From assembly GCA_028554755.1 (NCBI GenBank), contig JAPTOF010000003.1, positions 21,760,501 through 21,824,500 on the forward strand: a DNA stretch of 64,000 nucleotides, in the 5' to 3' direction. This document shows, piece after piece, positions 22,610 through 34,694 of this stretch. The position numbers and the translations under genes were made by a program. This stretch comes from Cordia subcordata. Its lineage: Eukaryota; Streptophyta; Magnoliopsida; Boraginales; Cordiaceae. Below the pieces are notes generated by a model. That model saw nothing but the letters and a program-made list of their open reading frames with translations. It made no database searches and was not told the origin of the DNA. The first letter of the stretch is position 1, and every line of letters starts with the position of its first letter.

Positions 22610-24130
22610 CAAAATGTGGAGATAATGGCCAAATTAATTATATTTTATAACTTTTACACTAAAATAACCAACTTCTAAAAAAAAATGAGTTAAATAACCA
22701 CCTTACGATACTTTGTATCTTGAAGACACGAAGTTCAAATTAAAAACCATGACATGGCTAACACACGTGGCAAAAGCGGCCACATAAGCAAATGATTAGA
22801 TTTTGTGTCATGAAGACACGAAGACTAACACACGTGGCAAAAGCGGCTACATAAACAGATGATTAAACTTTGTGTCTTGAAGACACGAAGTCGTCTTTTA
22901 TTTTTCTTTTTCCCATAAAGCACTAATGTGGTGTGTGTATATTTGTAATTTTTTAATCCGAAAATTAAAAATACTAACAATATATGAATTAAATGAATAA
23001 AATTAAAAAATATTAATAAAAATTAAATAATTTAACATTGAAATTATTAAAAAGTAAAAAACCTAAAAATTGAAAACTAAAAATTAGAAATTTTAATATT
23101 GAATTGATTAAAAATTTTTAAAAAATGAAATTGAAAATTTTAAAAATTTAAAAATTGAAAACCAAAATTCAAAAATTTAACATTAGAATAATTTTAAAAA
23201 AGTTTATAATTTAGTGTTATCATATATTTTAAAAATTAAAATGTCTTTGTAAGGTTTATAGTTCAACATTTATATATCATTTCATTGCTCTTCTGATGAT
23301 AAACACTTTACGGTGCATGCCTCTACTAAGTTTTTTTTTTTTTTGTCTCATCATTCCTTGTTATTTTTTGTAACATAGGTAAGATGCCTCTTGGATTCAA
23401 AAGTTGCTTATCTAGGAGAAAAGGAAGTTCTATATTAGTCTATGGTGATAATGTCTTTGACAAATATCAACATGGTGAATTATGTTAATAACAAGCATAA
23501 CAGTAGAATTAGTGAATTAGGACAACAAGTAGAACAACATAATTAGTGACATAATGCTTAACGTCACCAGCTACTTAATATGACTTGGATTATACATCTG
23601 AATGAGATATTTGACATGCCAAGGCCATGAGTATTGATATTCAATTGAATACATATTAGACGAGGAAACTTGGCAATTCCATTATTATTTTTTGATTTTG
23701 GTCATTTGTATGATTAGTGTGTTTTGAGTTATTAAATAATGGAATGGTTTATTAAAAATTTGGCAAAGTCTCCCCTAATTCTTCACATTTTACCTATGAT
23801 ATAGAAGACTTCTGCTTCTTTATCACCAACACACTAATGCAATATGTGGGCTACCAGCCACAGTTTTATTTGACAGCATCTTCGGACCTTTAAAAACAAA
23901 CTTCAAATACGGAAGTTGAAGATACGAACTTCGTCTTCGAGTCTTCAAAACACGAATTAAAGTAACTCCACGTCATTCCAATCTCGGTCAATTTGAAGCT
24001 GACATGGACTCTATATTCGTGTTTTCAAAATACAAAGTTGAAACGTAGTCATTTTCCTCATTTGTTTGCAAACTTTGTCATTTTGGTATATAAAATTATA
24101 GAGTTAGTCATTTAACTCATTAACTCCAAA
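22610..24130. mobile_element. Degenerate foldback element with ACACGAAG tandem repeats
   Basis: Left (about 22620-22720) and right (about 24020-24130) ends are inverted relatives (GAGTTAAATAACCA versus the complement of TAGTCATTTAACTC, each followed by an AAAATGAC- or CAACTT-type block). Near the left end a 66-bp unit containing ACACACGTGGCAAAAGCGG and GAAGACACGAAG is repeated in tandem (22758 and 22826). Related TCTTCAAAACACGAA words occur near the right end. The interior is AT-rich without coding capacity. Confidence 0.45.
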
Positions 24131-24330
24131 ATGTTTTATGTTGGTATGATATAATGAACCAAATAAATAACTACAAATAGCGCAAGAATTTTTTGATTGT
24201 TATGAAATTATTAAATTATTGTAGATATTCATTTTTGAGCTAGTTTATTATTATTCAAGCTCTAAATATAATTCATAATTATTTGGACTCTTATATGATG
24301 AAATTGGATCAATTTATGTATTTTAAGAAC

Positions 24331-24945
24331 ATGTAGGTGGCGATTGGTATAATAAAATGAATTTGGTAGGAATGAAATGAGCTTGAGAATGGAATGGTTT
24401 TAGTAATAAAATATACCACGTTTAATATACTTTGGGAATGATGGTAGCAATGGATATATTGATTCTAAATTTATGTTTGGGTATTAGTATACTAGCATAA
24501 TAATGGAATTAATTTATATAAAAAGTCAAATTTTTTATTTTTATTTTCTATTTTATTTTACATTTTTCATTTTAAGATTTTTATTTTTATTCTTAAACTT
24601 ATTTTCTATTTTTATTTTTTATTTTTATTTCTATTTCTTTTTTATTTTTTATTTTTTGTTTTTTATTTTTAAAATTTTCAATTTATCTTTTTATTTTTGT
24701 TATAAATACTAAACGTTATTTTTTGAAAGATTATTTTAGTTATTTGACAAAAATCTCATTACAATATGGAATGAGTAATTACTATGAATTTTGTCAGAAA
24801 TGACTATTACCATGTTCATGAAAATAGGATTCCTATGGGAATGAGATTCCTTGAATCATTACTTTATACAAATCACGGGATTTTAGAGGGTGTAAGGAAT
24901 GTCATTCCATTCCCAACCTATTCTTGCATACCAATCACCATCATA
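24331..24945. mobile_element. MITE-like element with GATTGGTAT termini
   Basis: GGTGGCGATTGGTATAATAA at the left is matched by the complement of GATGGTGATTGGTATGCAAG at the right (about 24931-24945). Further inverted similarity includes GGAATG blocks. The centre is a T-rich low-complexity run (24530-24690). No TSD was confirmed. Confidence 0.5.
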
Positions 24946-26309
24946 AATTCTAGTCCTAAATAATTACTCTTGTATTACTCCTATAAATAGGATCTTTGCA
25001 TTGTTAAAAGTTGTATCAACTATGAAAAAAAAACAATAAATTATTCTTTCCTCTTCTCTCTCTCTCTTTCTCTCATTATTTATGTTTTCTTTATTTTTCT
25101 TATTCATATATTATTTTCACAACATTGAAGAAATAATTGTGGTAACCACGAATTTTAATATATTATATATATGTACGTATGTATATCTTCCATTTTTTCA
25201 GTTCTTCATTAATTATATCCATACTGGTATAGATATTTATGTTTAATTCGGAAGACAAGACAGAAAAGAAGGAGCTTGAATTTAGCAATTCAAAATATTT
25301 TTGAAGGTTCACCCTGATCCCATGGACTTACTAGTCTCAATTTAGTGTTGTACAAATTGCTTGCTTGGTTTTTTCTCTTTTTCTTTTTCTTTGTTTTCTT
25401 TTTCTTTCTTTCTTTCTTTTTTTTTGTTTTTTTTTTTTTTTTTGTGTGTGTTTTGCTTGACCACTTGCTGTATCTTTTGATGAACTTCTTAAGTTCTAGT
25501 TCTAGGTGATGACCATTTATCTTAATTAGGGGTAGTGTTTTGAGAGTTGCTCCTTTTTTCTGATGGAATTTGCTGTATTATAAATTTTCTTATTGGATAT
25601 TTTTGATTGGTTCATTCCAAAAAACAGAATGAACCCATGAGTACCCCAGGAGTTTTTGGTTAAATCCCAAACTCCCTTACAAAGTTTTTATATTACCCAA
25701 ATTCTTCCATGGTATTAAGTTGTTCCAAACAAAGCTCTAATAATGAAGATATTTTATTTTTTTTATTTTATTAAAAGAAATTTCCTCAATACATATGCAC
25801 ACTACAAATTACACTTATATTTTTTTGTTCATATTTTTGTTCTTTTTTATTTTATATTAATAGAAAACTATAATCCCCAATATATAGATATATTACAGAT
25901 TACACTACAAAAGTTTTTTTTTATTCTTGTCTTTTATTCAGTTTTTAAAAACTATAATCTCTAAAGACATGTAGAAACATTGCATATTACCCCGCAAAAC
26001 TTTTTGTATATTTGTAATTTAAATTTTATTAAAAATTTATAATTTACAAATACATAAACAAATTACGCATTACATTTTTTTTTAATTCCTTTCCCGGTGG
26101 GTATGTGACACATTCTACAGTGGATGGAGCAATGGGTCGCAAGGCTGCAATCTTGAGAGGATAGAATGGTTGTTTGATACTTTTCCAGAATCAGTGACTA
26201 TACGCTGATGTTGGGTCACAATCCCAGTCCTTGATTTGTTTGCTTATGGAGTCGAGTCCTCGTTTTGTTGTTTACTAAATGACTCTTGACGCTACTTGAT
26301 TTGTTAAAC
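24946..26309. other. Unassigned AT-rich DNA with a degenerate tandem repeat
   Basis: Between about 25745 and 26080 a unit of roughly 100 bp recurs three to four times; each copy carries an AATnnnnAA...ATTACA...TTTTTTT pattern, strongly diverged. No gene seen. A T-rich run lies at 25370-25445. Confidence 0.35.
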
Positions 26310-26425
26310 ATCAGCTCTGAAAAGTTTCAACCACTAGTCCAAATGGTTGAAACGAGGTCTTGAGTTCAAATTCCAAACAGAGAAAAGGGTTGAACTTTGA
26401 AAAGAAAAAAACAAAAAAAAAAAGA
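26310..26425 (+). mobile_element. Probable SINE remnant
   Basis: TAGTCCAAATGG (box A-like) and GAGTTCAAATTCC (box B-like) are about 30 bases apart, followed by an A-rich tail near 26400-26425. No flanking TSD was identified, so the call rests on the promoter boxes and tail. Confidence 0.4.
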
Positions 26426-26795
26426 GATCCGAGCACGATCAAAGACTAATAAATGTTAGCCACATCCACTGAGATCTTCACCCTTAATTTGTAGAAAGTA
26501 AAAGTCAGATTAATAAGAGCTGAGGTTTAATTTCCTATTCAATACATCCATTAGGTTGACATTAGTTTATAAAAAAATTTGTAAGTTTAAAATAAAATTT
26601 GCATGACCATAACAAAAATTTGTAAAACTTTTTAGAAAAATTTATAGTCCTACAAATTTTTATTTTAGACCTACGAAATTTTTTATGGGCTGATGAATTT
26701 TTATTTTAGACTTACAAATTTTTTTTGTGCACTGATGTTATAAATTTTTCCAAAAAGTCTTAACAATTTTTGTAATAAACCTACAATTTTTTTTT

Positions 26796-26990
26796 GGGTA
26801 AAATATACTAGACCCCCCCTATGGTCTATCATAAGTGCGTAATACAACCTTGTGATGCCAAAAGTCCCACAACAAACCCCTGTGGTGATTAAAAGTTCCA
26901 CACATACCCTTTACTGTTTACATTTTTCTTAACAGTATTAAAATTTACATTTAAAAAGATGTTAATAGCCTTGCATTACTTGCTCAATTT

Positions 26991-27061
<71 letters not shown>

Positions 27062-27880
27062 TATTATTATTATTATTATTATTATTTTATTTTTAATTAA
27101 AAAAATTTTATAGACAAATATTTTTTAACTTATTTTTCTGTGTTATTAGACATTAAATACTTAAAAATATTTTTGCAATATTAAGCAAATTGTAGAAATC
27201 TAAAAATTACGTTTCGGTGTTGTTTTTATTTACTTGCATAAAAATCTCAATTATGTGTTTTCGATATTCGGAACAAATGACCTTTTTTTATTTATTAAGC
27301 ATTGGTTTTGGTTGGCTGAAAAAATTAGCATGTCTCAAAATAAGTCCTAATTAATCTAAAAATATAATCAAATACTCAATTCGATAATAGCTACATTATT
27401 GAAGCTCAAATCTAGCTAAACCAATGAGGTCAAAGCTTTAATATTTTCAACCATTAATGATCCATTTGTTTGCAAAAAAAATATTTCTTAAAATATATTA
27501 AAATATATATTTTAAGTATTTTGTGTTTGATAACACAAAAATAAATAAATTAATAAGAAAATAATTTTCAATGAAAAATTTTTAATTGAAAATAAAATCA
27601 CAATAATAAAATTACAATAATAATAATAATAATATTATTATTTTTTTTTTATTATTTATTATTATTATTATTATTAACAATAATAGAAAATTAAACAAAT
27701 GGGCGAAGGCTATTAATGTCTGTTTTATGTAAATTTTAACACTATTAGGAGGGATATAATCAGTAAGGGGCATACGCGAAACTTTTATTTACCAGAGGGG
27801 TTAGTTGTGGGACTTTTGGCACCATAAGAGTGTATTGTGCACTTATCATAGACCACAAGGGGGTCTGATGCATTTTATCC
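26796..27880. mobile_element. Foldback element with arms of about 120 bp
   Basis: GGGTAAAATATACTAGACCC at the left and the complement of the right end (GGATAAAATGCATCAGACCC) start two arms that remain similar for about 120 bp. Both arms contain GTGCCAAAAGTCCCACAAC-like blocks (26859 and 27807). The interior is AT-rich and includes the microsatellite at 26993-27087. No coding capacity. Confidence 0.65.
26993..27087. repeat. (ATC)n(ATT)n compound microsatellite
   Basis: More than twenty ATC/TCA units followed by about nine ATT units, inside the foldback element. Confidence 0.95.
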
Positions 27881-28846
27881 TTTTTTTTTTAATAAACTGA
27901 TGTTAGTCTAGAAGGATGGAAGAGCTTCCCCAATATGGTTATTAATCTTCATCCATCACTACATGTAACAGTCAATCAAATATTTATCCTATGAAAACTC
28001 AAAATAAATAATACTTTTTATCTCATATGATATAAACAATATCTTACAAACCATATTTTTATATATAAAAAATCATCTTATATAAGCATAAACCAAACAG
28101 AGCATAAGTCTAAGAAGTACCGCAATAATTGGTGTGTGTCCCTTGATTGCAATTTTAGAGAGACACGAAAGCGAAAGCCTATGGGATCGCTTCTGTAACA
28201 GCTTCTTGCAATAACCAATGCATGTCCCTTGACTTTAATTCTAAAGAGACGCGAAAGCAATAGTCTATGAGGTCACTTATGCAATAATTCCGATCATTGT
28301 TATCCATAATATGTGCATTATATAAAGTAATATTTCTACCTTATTTATTCGTGCTACATGTCACTTTGTCGTTGCATATTTTCCCTCCAACCCCTTTTAT
28401 GAAAAAAGAAAGAATAATCAATTTTGAAATGCTCTCTTATCCTACATTACAAAGATGATTATCTACATATAAAAATAAAACAAATTAAATTTTAAATTCA
28501 AGTGAATGTCATCAACCTGTATATATATGATAAATAACCAATATAAAATTGATTCCCTCCAATTTATGGTAAATACAATATAATCATTTTTATGAAAAAT
28601 TATAGTAAATTGAATACAATAAAATTATGTGTACAATAAAAAATTAATATATTCATTCATATCTTTATTTCAAAACATATCACTGTGGGATACTCTTTCC
28701 TTTTTGTTCATTTGATTGTGATCCACTCGATTCTTTAACTCACATCTTTGATATCTAAATTTATTATATTATACCAATTCCCACCTGAGATCAACATTAT
28801 GTATAATCTACTTATAAATATTGAATAATTAGTTATTCATTAATTT
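27881..28846. other. Unassigned AT-rich DNA
   Basis: Contains a 63-66 bp tandem pair around CAATAA--G-TG-TGTCCCTTGA and GAGACGCGAAAGC-like words (about 28125 and 28210). No gene seen. Confidence 0.35.
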
Positions 28847-29087
28847 TTTTCTTCAATTCATTGTCAAGCGGCTTACAACACAAATAATTTCACATAGCTT
28901 ATTAAAGCTCAGACTTTATCAAGTTCCATTAGATATTCATGATGAAATCAATATTTGATAAGTGCATTGAAAATTTTGAAAATTGCAATACAAGTTAGAT
29001 AACCTTCAGTAAATTTAGAATTACCAAAAAATCTCTTCCATGATTTTAGTTTTCCGTTTGTAACAAATATTGAGCACTATAATTACA

Positions 29088-29167
29088 AACATACATACAT
29101 ACATACATACATACATACATACATACATACACACATATGCATATATACATATATATATATATATATA
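29088..29167. repeat. (ACAT)n and (AT)n microsatellite
   Basis: About eleven ACAT units followed by an AT run. The paralogous site in copy 2 (about 30384-30430) has only about four ACAT-type units. Confidence 0.95.
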
Positions 29168-29630
29168 ATTTCTGCTAATTTTAGTCAATGTTAGAAATTC
29201 TAGTCGGGTCGCCCAATGTGGACTAGCCTGATCCAACCCATTTATTAATAGATAATAAAATAAAAAAAGGGGGAAAAAGAGTTATGGATAGTTAAGAAAC
29301 CTTCAGGAGTGGGAAGTTAAATAATTCCCCATTATCTCAATAAATGGAAATAATCTGTATATAATTAAGATACGTTCTTAATTAGAAGTGCTCTCAAACT
29401 TCTTTTTGTCAGATCAAAAATTTCTCTCTATAAAAATACTACTCAGAGAGGGACACTTAAGTTGTGATATATAGTCTTCAACCAGTTGTATTCTAGATTC
29501 TGATCCTTGAGTTTAACAGAATGACGTATATTAAAACAAGTAAATATTCTTTTTTGAACTATAAATACAATTTTTCTTTCAGTGAATCTCCATATATGAA
29601 AGACGCCCAGTCATACATATAAAAGACTTA

Positions 29631-30003
29631 GGCTTTGTTTGGCCTAGCTGTGTGATTTCAGCTGTTGAGTTGTAGAGCTTTTAGTAGTAGAGCTTTGGAT
29701 ACAAGTAATGTTGAATAAAAGTAGTTGATTGTTTGGCCTGGAATTTTAGAAATTAAACTTTCAGTTATTTTGAGGGTAATATTAGACTTTAAAAAATATA
29801 AAATAGTATTTTTGAAAAAAAAATGGAGATAAACAATTTTTTACATGACATAAAAATAATTTTTTAAAAGCCTTTTCTGTTTTTCAGCTTTTTCCAACTT
29901 CAGCTTTTATTTGAAAGCTCTTTTGAAAATGAGCCAAACAAATCAATTTCAACTTTTAGATTCACAAAAAGCACTTTTGAGTCTCTAAAAGCTGGGCCAA
30001 ATA
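29631..30003. mobile_element. hAT-type MITE with a paralogous empty site
   Basis: 373 bp with GTTTGGCC/GGGCCAAA-type inverted ends. It is flanked by AAGACTTA (29623-29630) and the similar GACACTTA (30004-30011). The duplicate copy at 30883-30890 has a single uninterrupted AAGACTTA followed by the same CCCTCTCAC, the pre-insertion state. A relative lies in VPS3 intron 1 (about 53215-53803). Confidence 0.8.
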
Positions 30004-31129
30004 GACACTTACCCTCTCACTTTTTGTTAATTATGGTTGTGTAAATTTAATTAAATTTTAATCTACCATTCTCCATTTTTATCGCATTGAAAATTGTAAA
30101 ACACCACAAGTTGGATAACCTTCAATAAATTTAGAATTAATTTTTTTCTTCAATTCATTGTCAAAGGGCTTACAACACAAATAATTTCACATAGCTTATT
30201 AAAGCTCAGACTTTATCAAGTTCCGTTAGATATTCATGATGAAATCAGTAATTGATAAGTGCATTGAAAATTTTGAAAATTGCAATACAAGTTGGATAAC
30301 CTTCAGCCAAATTTAGAATTACAAAAAAATCTCTTCCATGATTTTAGTTTTCCGTTTGTAACAAATATTGAGCAGTATAATTACATACATACATACATAT
30401 ACATATATATATGTGTATATATATATATAATTTTTGCTAATTTTAGTGAACGTTAGAAATTCTAGTCGGGTTCCCCAATGTGGACTGACACGAACCAAAC
30501 CCATTTATTAATAAATAATAAAAAAAAAGGGGAAAAAGAGTTATGGAAAGTTAAGAAACCTCCAAGAGTGGGAAGTTAAATAATTCCCCATTATCTTAAT
30601 AAATGGAAATAATCTGTATATAATTAAGATAAGTTCTTAATTAGAAGTGCTCTCAAACTTCTTTCTATCAAATAAAAAATTTCTCTCTATAAAAATACTA
30701 CTCAAAAAGGGACACTTAAGTTGTGATATATAGTCTTCAACCGGTTGTATTCTAGATTCTGATCCTTGAGTTTAACATGGTGACGTTCATCAAACACAAG
30801 TAAATATTCTTTTTTGAACTATAAATACAATTTTTCTTTCAGTGAATCTCCATATATGAAAGACGCCCAGTCGTACATATAAAAGACTTACCCTCTCACT
30901 TTTTGTTAATTATGGTTATGTAGATTTAATTAAATTTTAATCTATCATTCTCCATTTTTATCGCATTGAAAATTGTAAAACAGTACAAGTTGGATAACCT
31001 TCAATAAATTTAGAATGACGTAAAAGATCTCTTCTACTATTTAAATTGTCTCTATACAACAAATTCTGAGCATAATAAACACGATATTTTATACACAGAA
31101 ATATGAAAGATGTCCAATCGTATAGATCG

Positions 31130-34100
31130 TGATAAGTTCTTGAATTTTATGATGAAACCCACGTTATTACTTGCCTTATATCATGTAATTTTACTAAATT
31201 GATTGATTTAATATAATTTTTTATATAATGCAAATTGGGGAAAAAAAAGAATAAATTTGGAGTTAAAATAAAGAATAAAAGCTGAGAAATTCGTGAGTCT
31301 CGGGCATGGTTTCACGGAAAAATTCATAATTGGAGCTGTGAGGTCCAGAATGAAGTGATTCAAGATTCTACATAAACTGAGATCGAGAGCCACAACATTT
31401 GTGTTCAGAGTTTTGACTAATTTCGACGATAAGGTGGGGTGAATCGCATTTGAAATTTTGAGCACAAAAAGACAACTTTTAAAGGCAATGGCCCCACAAA
31501 AGTTATTAGACTTTGGACATTTTTTTGTCATAACACATGCACATGTCCTATTCATTTGAAAGACACAATAGTTGAGGCAGTGGAATACATGAACAAGAGG
31601 GTAATGAACAGAGATGTGAAAGTGAGAGCAGTGGCGGTCACAGCAATTCTCTGTGAAGAAAAATTTTCTTATCGTTCTTTTTGCTTTCGTTTGCTAATAG
31701 AAAATTGTAGGGACTTGAACAGGCAGAGATTGATTTAGGGATTTCACTGTAATTCTTGGAAAGATTTTGGACACAGAATTTTCAGAGCTTATTTGTCTAT
31801 GAATAGTTTTATAAGCTTTTGCTCTAAGTTTTATTATTAATTAAATTCCCGTGATTTGGGATGATAGTTAGGAATTATTTTTATTCATGTTGTGGATGCT
31901 TTGGGATTTATTTAATTTATTAATACTTGTGCTTATTACTTGTTAAATTCTTAGTTAATCACTATGCTTGTAACTAACTTTTGTTAGTCAAAAATTTATA
32001 TTTTTTGCAGTATAAGAATCTTATATATTCATATAGATTATTTAACAGGATTAGAATTAATTAAGTATTTCAATATTGAAATAGATTAAGCCACCAAGAG
32101 CCTATATTTTTGTAGTCTCAATTAATTTTCTAGAACCTATCAGATTAATTAATTAGAGAACTTAAGTAAGAATTTATGCATATGAGATAGGCTATGCTTT
32201 AGGAACTTTAGTTAATTAATCCAAATAAATTAGAGCTTGTAGTCTAATCCTTGTGCTTAATTGGAAATTCCAAAGCTGATGAACATGAATAAGATAATTT
32301 GTTTAACTATCACCCTGAGTTGCTTTTCCCATAGATTTAAGTCTCCCAATTTTCATGGTTAATTTTTGTGATTTTCTTTAGTTAATTTAGTTTATTAATT
32401 TTCTTTTTAATTTTGATAATTGTTTCTCTCATGGTGTTTAACTTAGTTATTTTAATTTTTAATTTTAGCTTAGAATTTAGTTTTATTTCTTTTTAGTTCT
32501 TGGCAGCAATCCTAATTTCCCGTGATTCAACCCTCTAATCGCTGCTAGCGTGAGAAAGAGGAAAATTTTGTTTGTTTATCATTGCTTAATTTAATTATTA
32601 TTATTTGGCCATACAACATAATGGTAAAAAATTTCCAGCGTCGTTGCCAAGAAATTGGCATCAAGTTGTCAGGAATATTTTATTTTTAGTTTTTGCATTT
32701 TTCTCTGGTGTTTTGCATTTAAAGAATTTTTTTAGTTTCTTTTAATTTTATTTTTTTACGAAGTTGTTGTTTATTTTTTTTTTTCATTTTTTATGTGGAT
32801 CAATCTGTAAGAATATTATTATCAATAATGCAAAATAATAATTCATAATTACTTTGATGCCTAAGATCTTTAGAACTTTATAATTTTCACAATTGAAACC
32901 GTATATACATATACCTTAATCCATTGCAGTCGTTTGATGAGGACGCTAACACGAAAGAAATAAGAACCGATTTCTCTTTCTTACACTCTTAATTCACTAA
33001 GTACATTTTGATGGAGAAAATGTATTCTGTTATGCATATGTGTACAGAGAGGTCCAAGTTCTGATATATATGATAAATATAAACACTAACAGGTGTCATC
33101 ATCAGACGCACCTTATGAGGATGGATGCTCATTGCCTTTTCATCTCACTATTAATTTGATATTATTTGTGAGGTTCTTCTCACTGGGCTTAGCTGAATAT
33201 TTCTTTCTTGAGTTTAATTTTTCCTTGCTTAAGGACAAGAGTGGGTTTGGGGTGTGATAAGTTCTTAAATTTTATGATAAGACCCATGTTGTTACTTGCA
33301 GTATATCATTTAATGGTGCTAAATTAATTGATTTAATATAATTTTTGGTATAATGCAGGTTGGAAGAAAGAACGAGTAGATTTGGAGCTAAAACGAAAAA
33401 TAAAAGCTGAAAAATTCACGAGTTCAGGGTACGACTTCACAGAAAAATTCATAATTGGAAGTATGAGGCTTAGAATAAGTGATTCAAGATTCTGTGGAAG
33501 CTGAGATCTGACAGCCACAACTTTCTTGTTGGAAATTTTGACTAATTCCAACGTTAAGCCAGTGTGAATCGTGTTTGAGGTTTTGAGCATGAAAAGACAA
33601 CTTTTATAAGGCAATGGGCCCCACGCATAAAAGGGTAATGAACACAGAATTGAAAGTGAGAGCAGTGGTGGCCACAACAATTCTCTTTGAAGAAAATTTT
33701 TCTTTTCGTTCTTTTCCTTTCGTTTGTTCATAGAAAATTGTAGGGACTTGAACGAAAAATTGCGGAGATTGATTTAGGGATTTCATAACAATTCTTGGAA
33801 AGCTTTTGGACAAAAATTTTCAAAGTTTATTTGTCTACCAATAATAGGATAAGTTTCTTTTTCCCAAATTCTTTTTCAGTTTTTATCTAAACTTTATTAC
33901 TAAATAAATCCAGATGATTCGGTGTGATAGTTATGAATTATTTTTATTTATGTTACAGATGTTTCGGTGTTTATATAATTTATTCACTTTTATGTTTTAC
34001 TAAATTTATAGTTAATCATTGCTATACTTGTAGATAATTTTTAGCAGTTAAGAATTTATATTTTTGGTCATATAAGAATTTTGTAAATTCTTGCGGGTAG

Positions 34101-34694
34101 GAATATAGATTATTTAACAGGACTATAATTAATTAATTATTTCAGGATTGAGATAGGTTATATCACCGAGATAGCCTATGTCTTTGTAATCTCAATTAAT
34201 TTTTTAGTACCTGTCAAATTAATTAATTAGAGAACTTGAGTAATAATTTATGTCAATGAGATAGTTTATACTTCAGGAACTTTACTTAATTAATGTAGGT
34301 GAATTAGAACTTGTAGCTTGATTTCTTGTGCTTAATTGGAAATCCTGAAGTTAACGTGCATTAATAGGATAATTTGTCTAGCTATCACTCTGACCCACGT
34401 TTCCCATATATTTAAGTCTCTCAATTTTCATGCTTAATTTCTGTGATTTTCTTTTAGTCAATTTAGTTTATTAATTTTTTAAAAAAAATTAGATCATTGT
34501 TTGTCTGATAGTATTTAATTTTTAGTCATTTTAATTTTAAATTTTAGCTTAAATTTTAGTTTTATTTCTTTCTAATTCCTAACAATAATCTCAGTTTCCT
34601 ATGGTTCGACCCTTTAGTCACTGTTAGCATGATAAAGAAGAAAATTTTGTTGTTTTGTCGTTGCTTAATTTAACTGTAATTATTTGACTATACA
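31130..34694 (+). mobile_element. Non-autonomous LTR retrotransposon with large LTRs
   Basis: The 5' LTR (31130-32615, 1486 bp) and 3' LTR (33255-34694, 1440 bp) both start TGATAAGTTCTT and end near CATACA/CTATACA, and match along their length. The internal region is only 639 bp. Just after the 5' LTR comes TTTCCAGCGTCGTTGCCAAG, resembling the leader of Tat/Athila-related gypsy elements. A purine-rich GGGTTTGGGGTG directly precedes the 3' LTR. No gag or pol is encoded, so it must be mobilised in trans or be a deletion derivative. I could not find a matching 5-bp TSD. The open frames inside the two LTRs are homologous to each other only because the LTRs are. Confidence 0.75.

Larger units (their letters stand above)
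28847..31016. repeat. Tandem duplication of about 0.9 kb, one copy carrying a MITE
   Basis: Copy 1 (about 28847-30130) and copy 2 (about 30136-31016) match closely along their length; for example both hold TTCAATTCATTGTCAA, CTCTTCCATGATTTTAG and AGACGCCCAGTC. Copy 1 is longer because of a MITE at 29631-30003 and a longer CATA microsatellite (29088-29132). Neither copy has a supported gene. The high similarity suggests a fairly recent duplication. Confidence 0.85.

Noticed and set aside
24503..24712. Open frame rich in Phe and Tyr
   Set aside because: Made by T-rich low-complexity sequence inside a MITE.
29021..29236. Open frame with Tyr-Val-Cys-Met repeats
   Set aside because: Translation of the ACAT microsatellite; the related frame at 30319-30504 is the same in the duplicate copy.
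31208..33731. Two similar minus-strand open frames of 115 and 132 codons, looking like paralogous genes
   Set aside because: They lie in the two LTRs of one retrotransposon and are similar only for that reason; no domain is recognisable.
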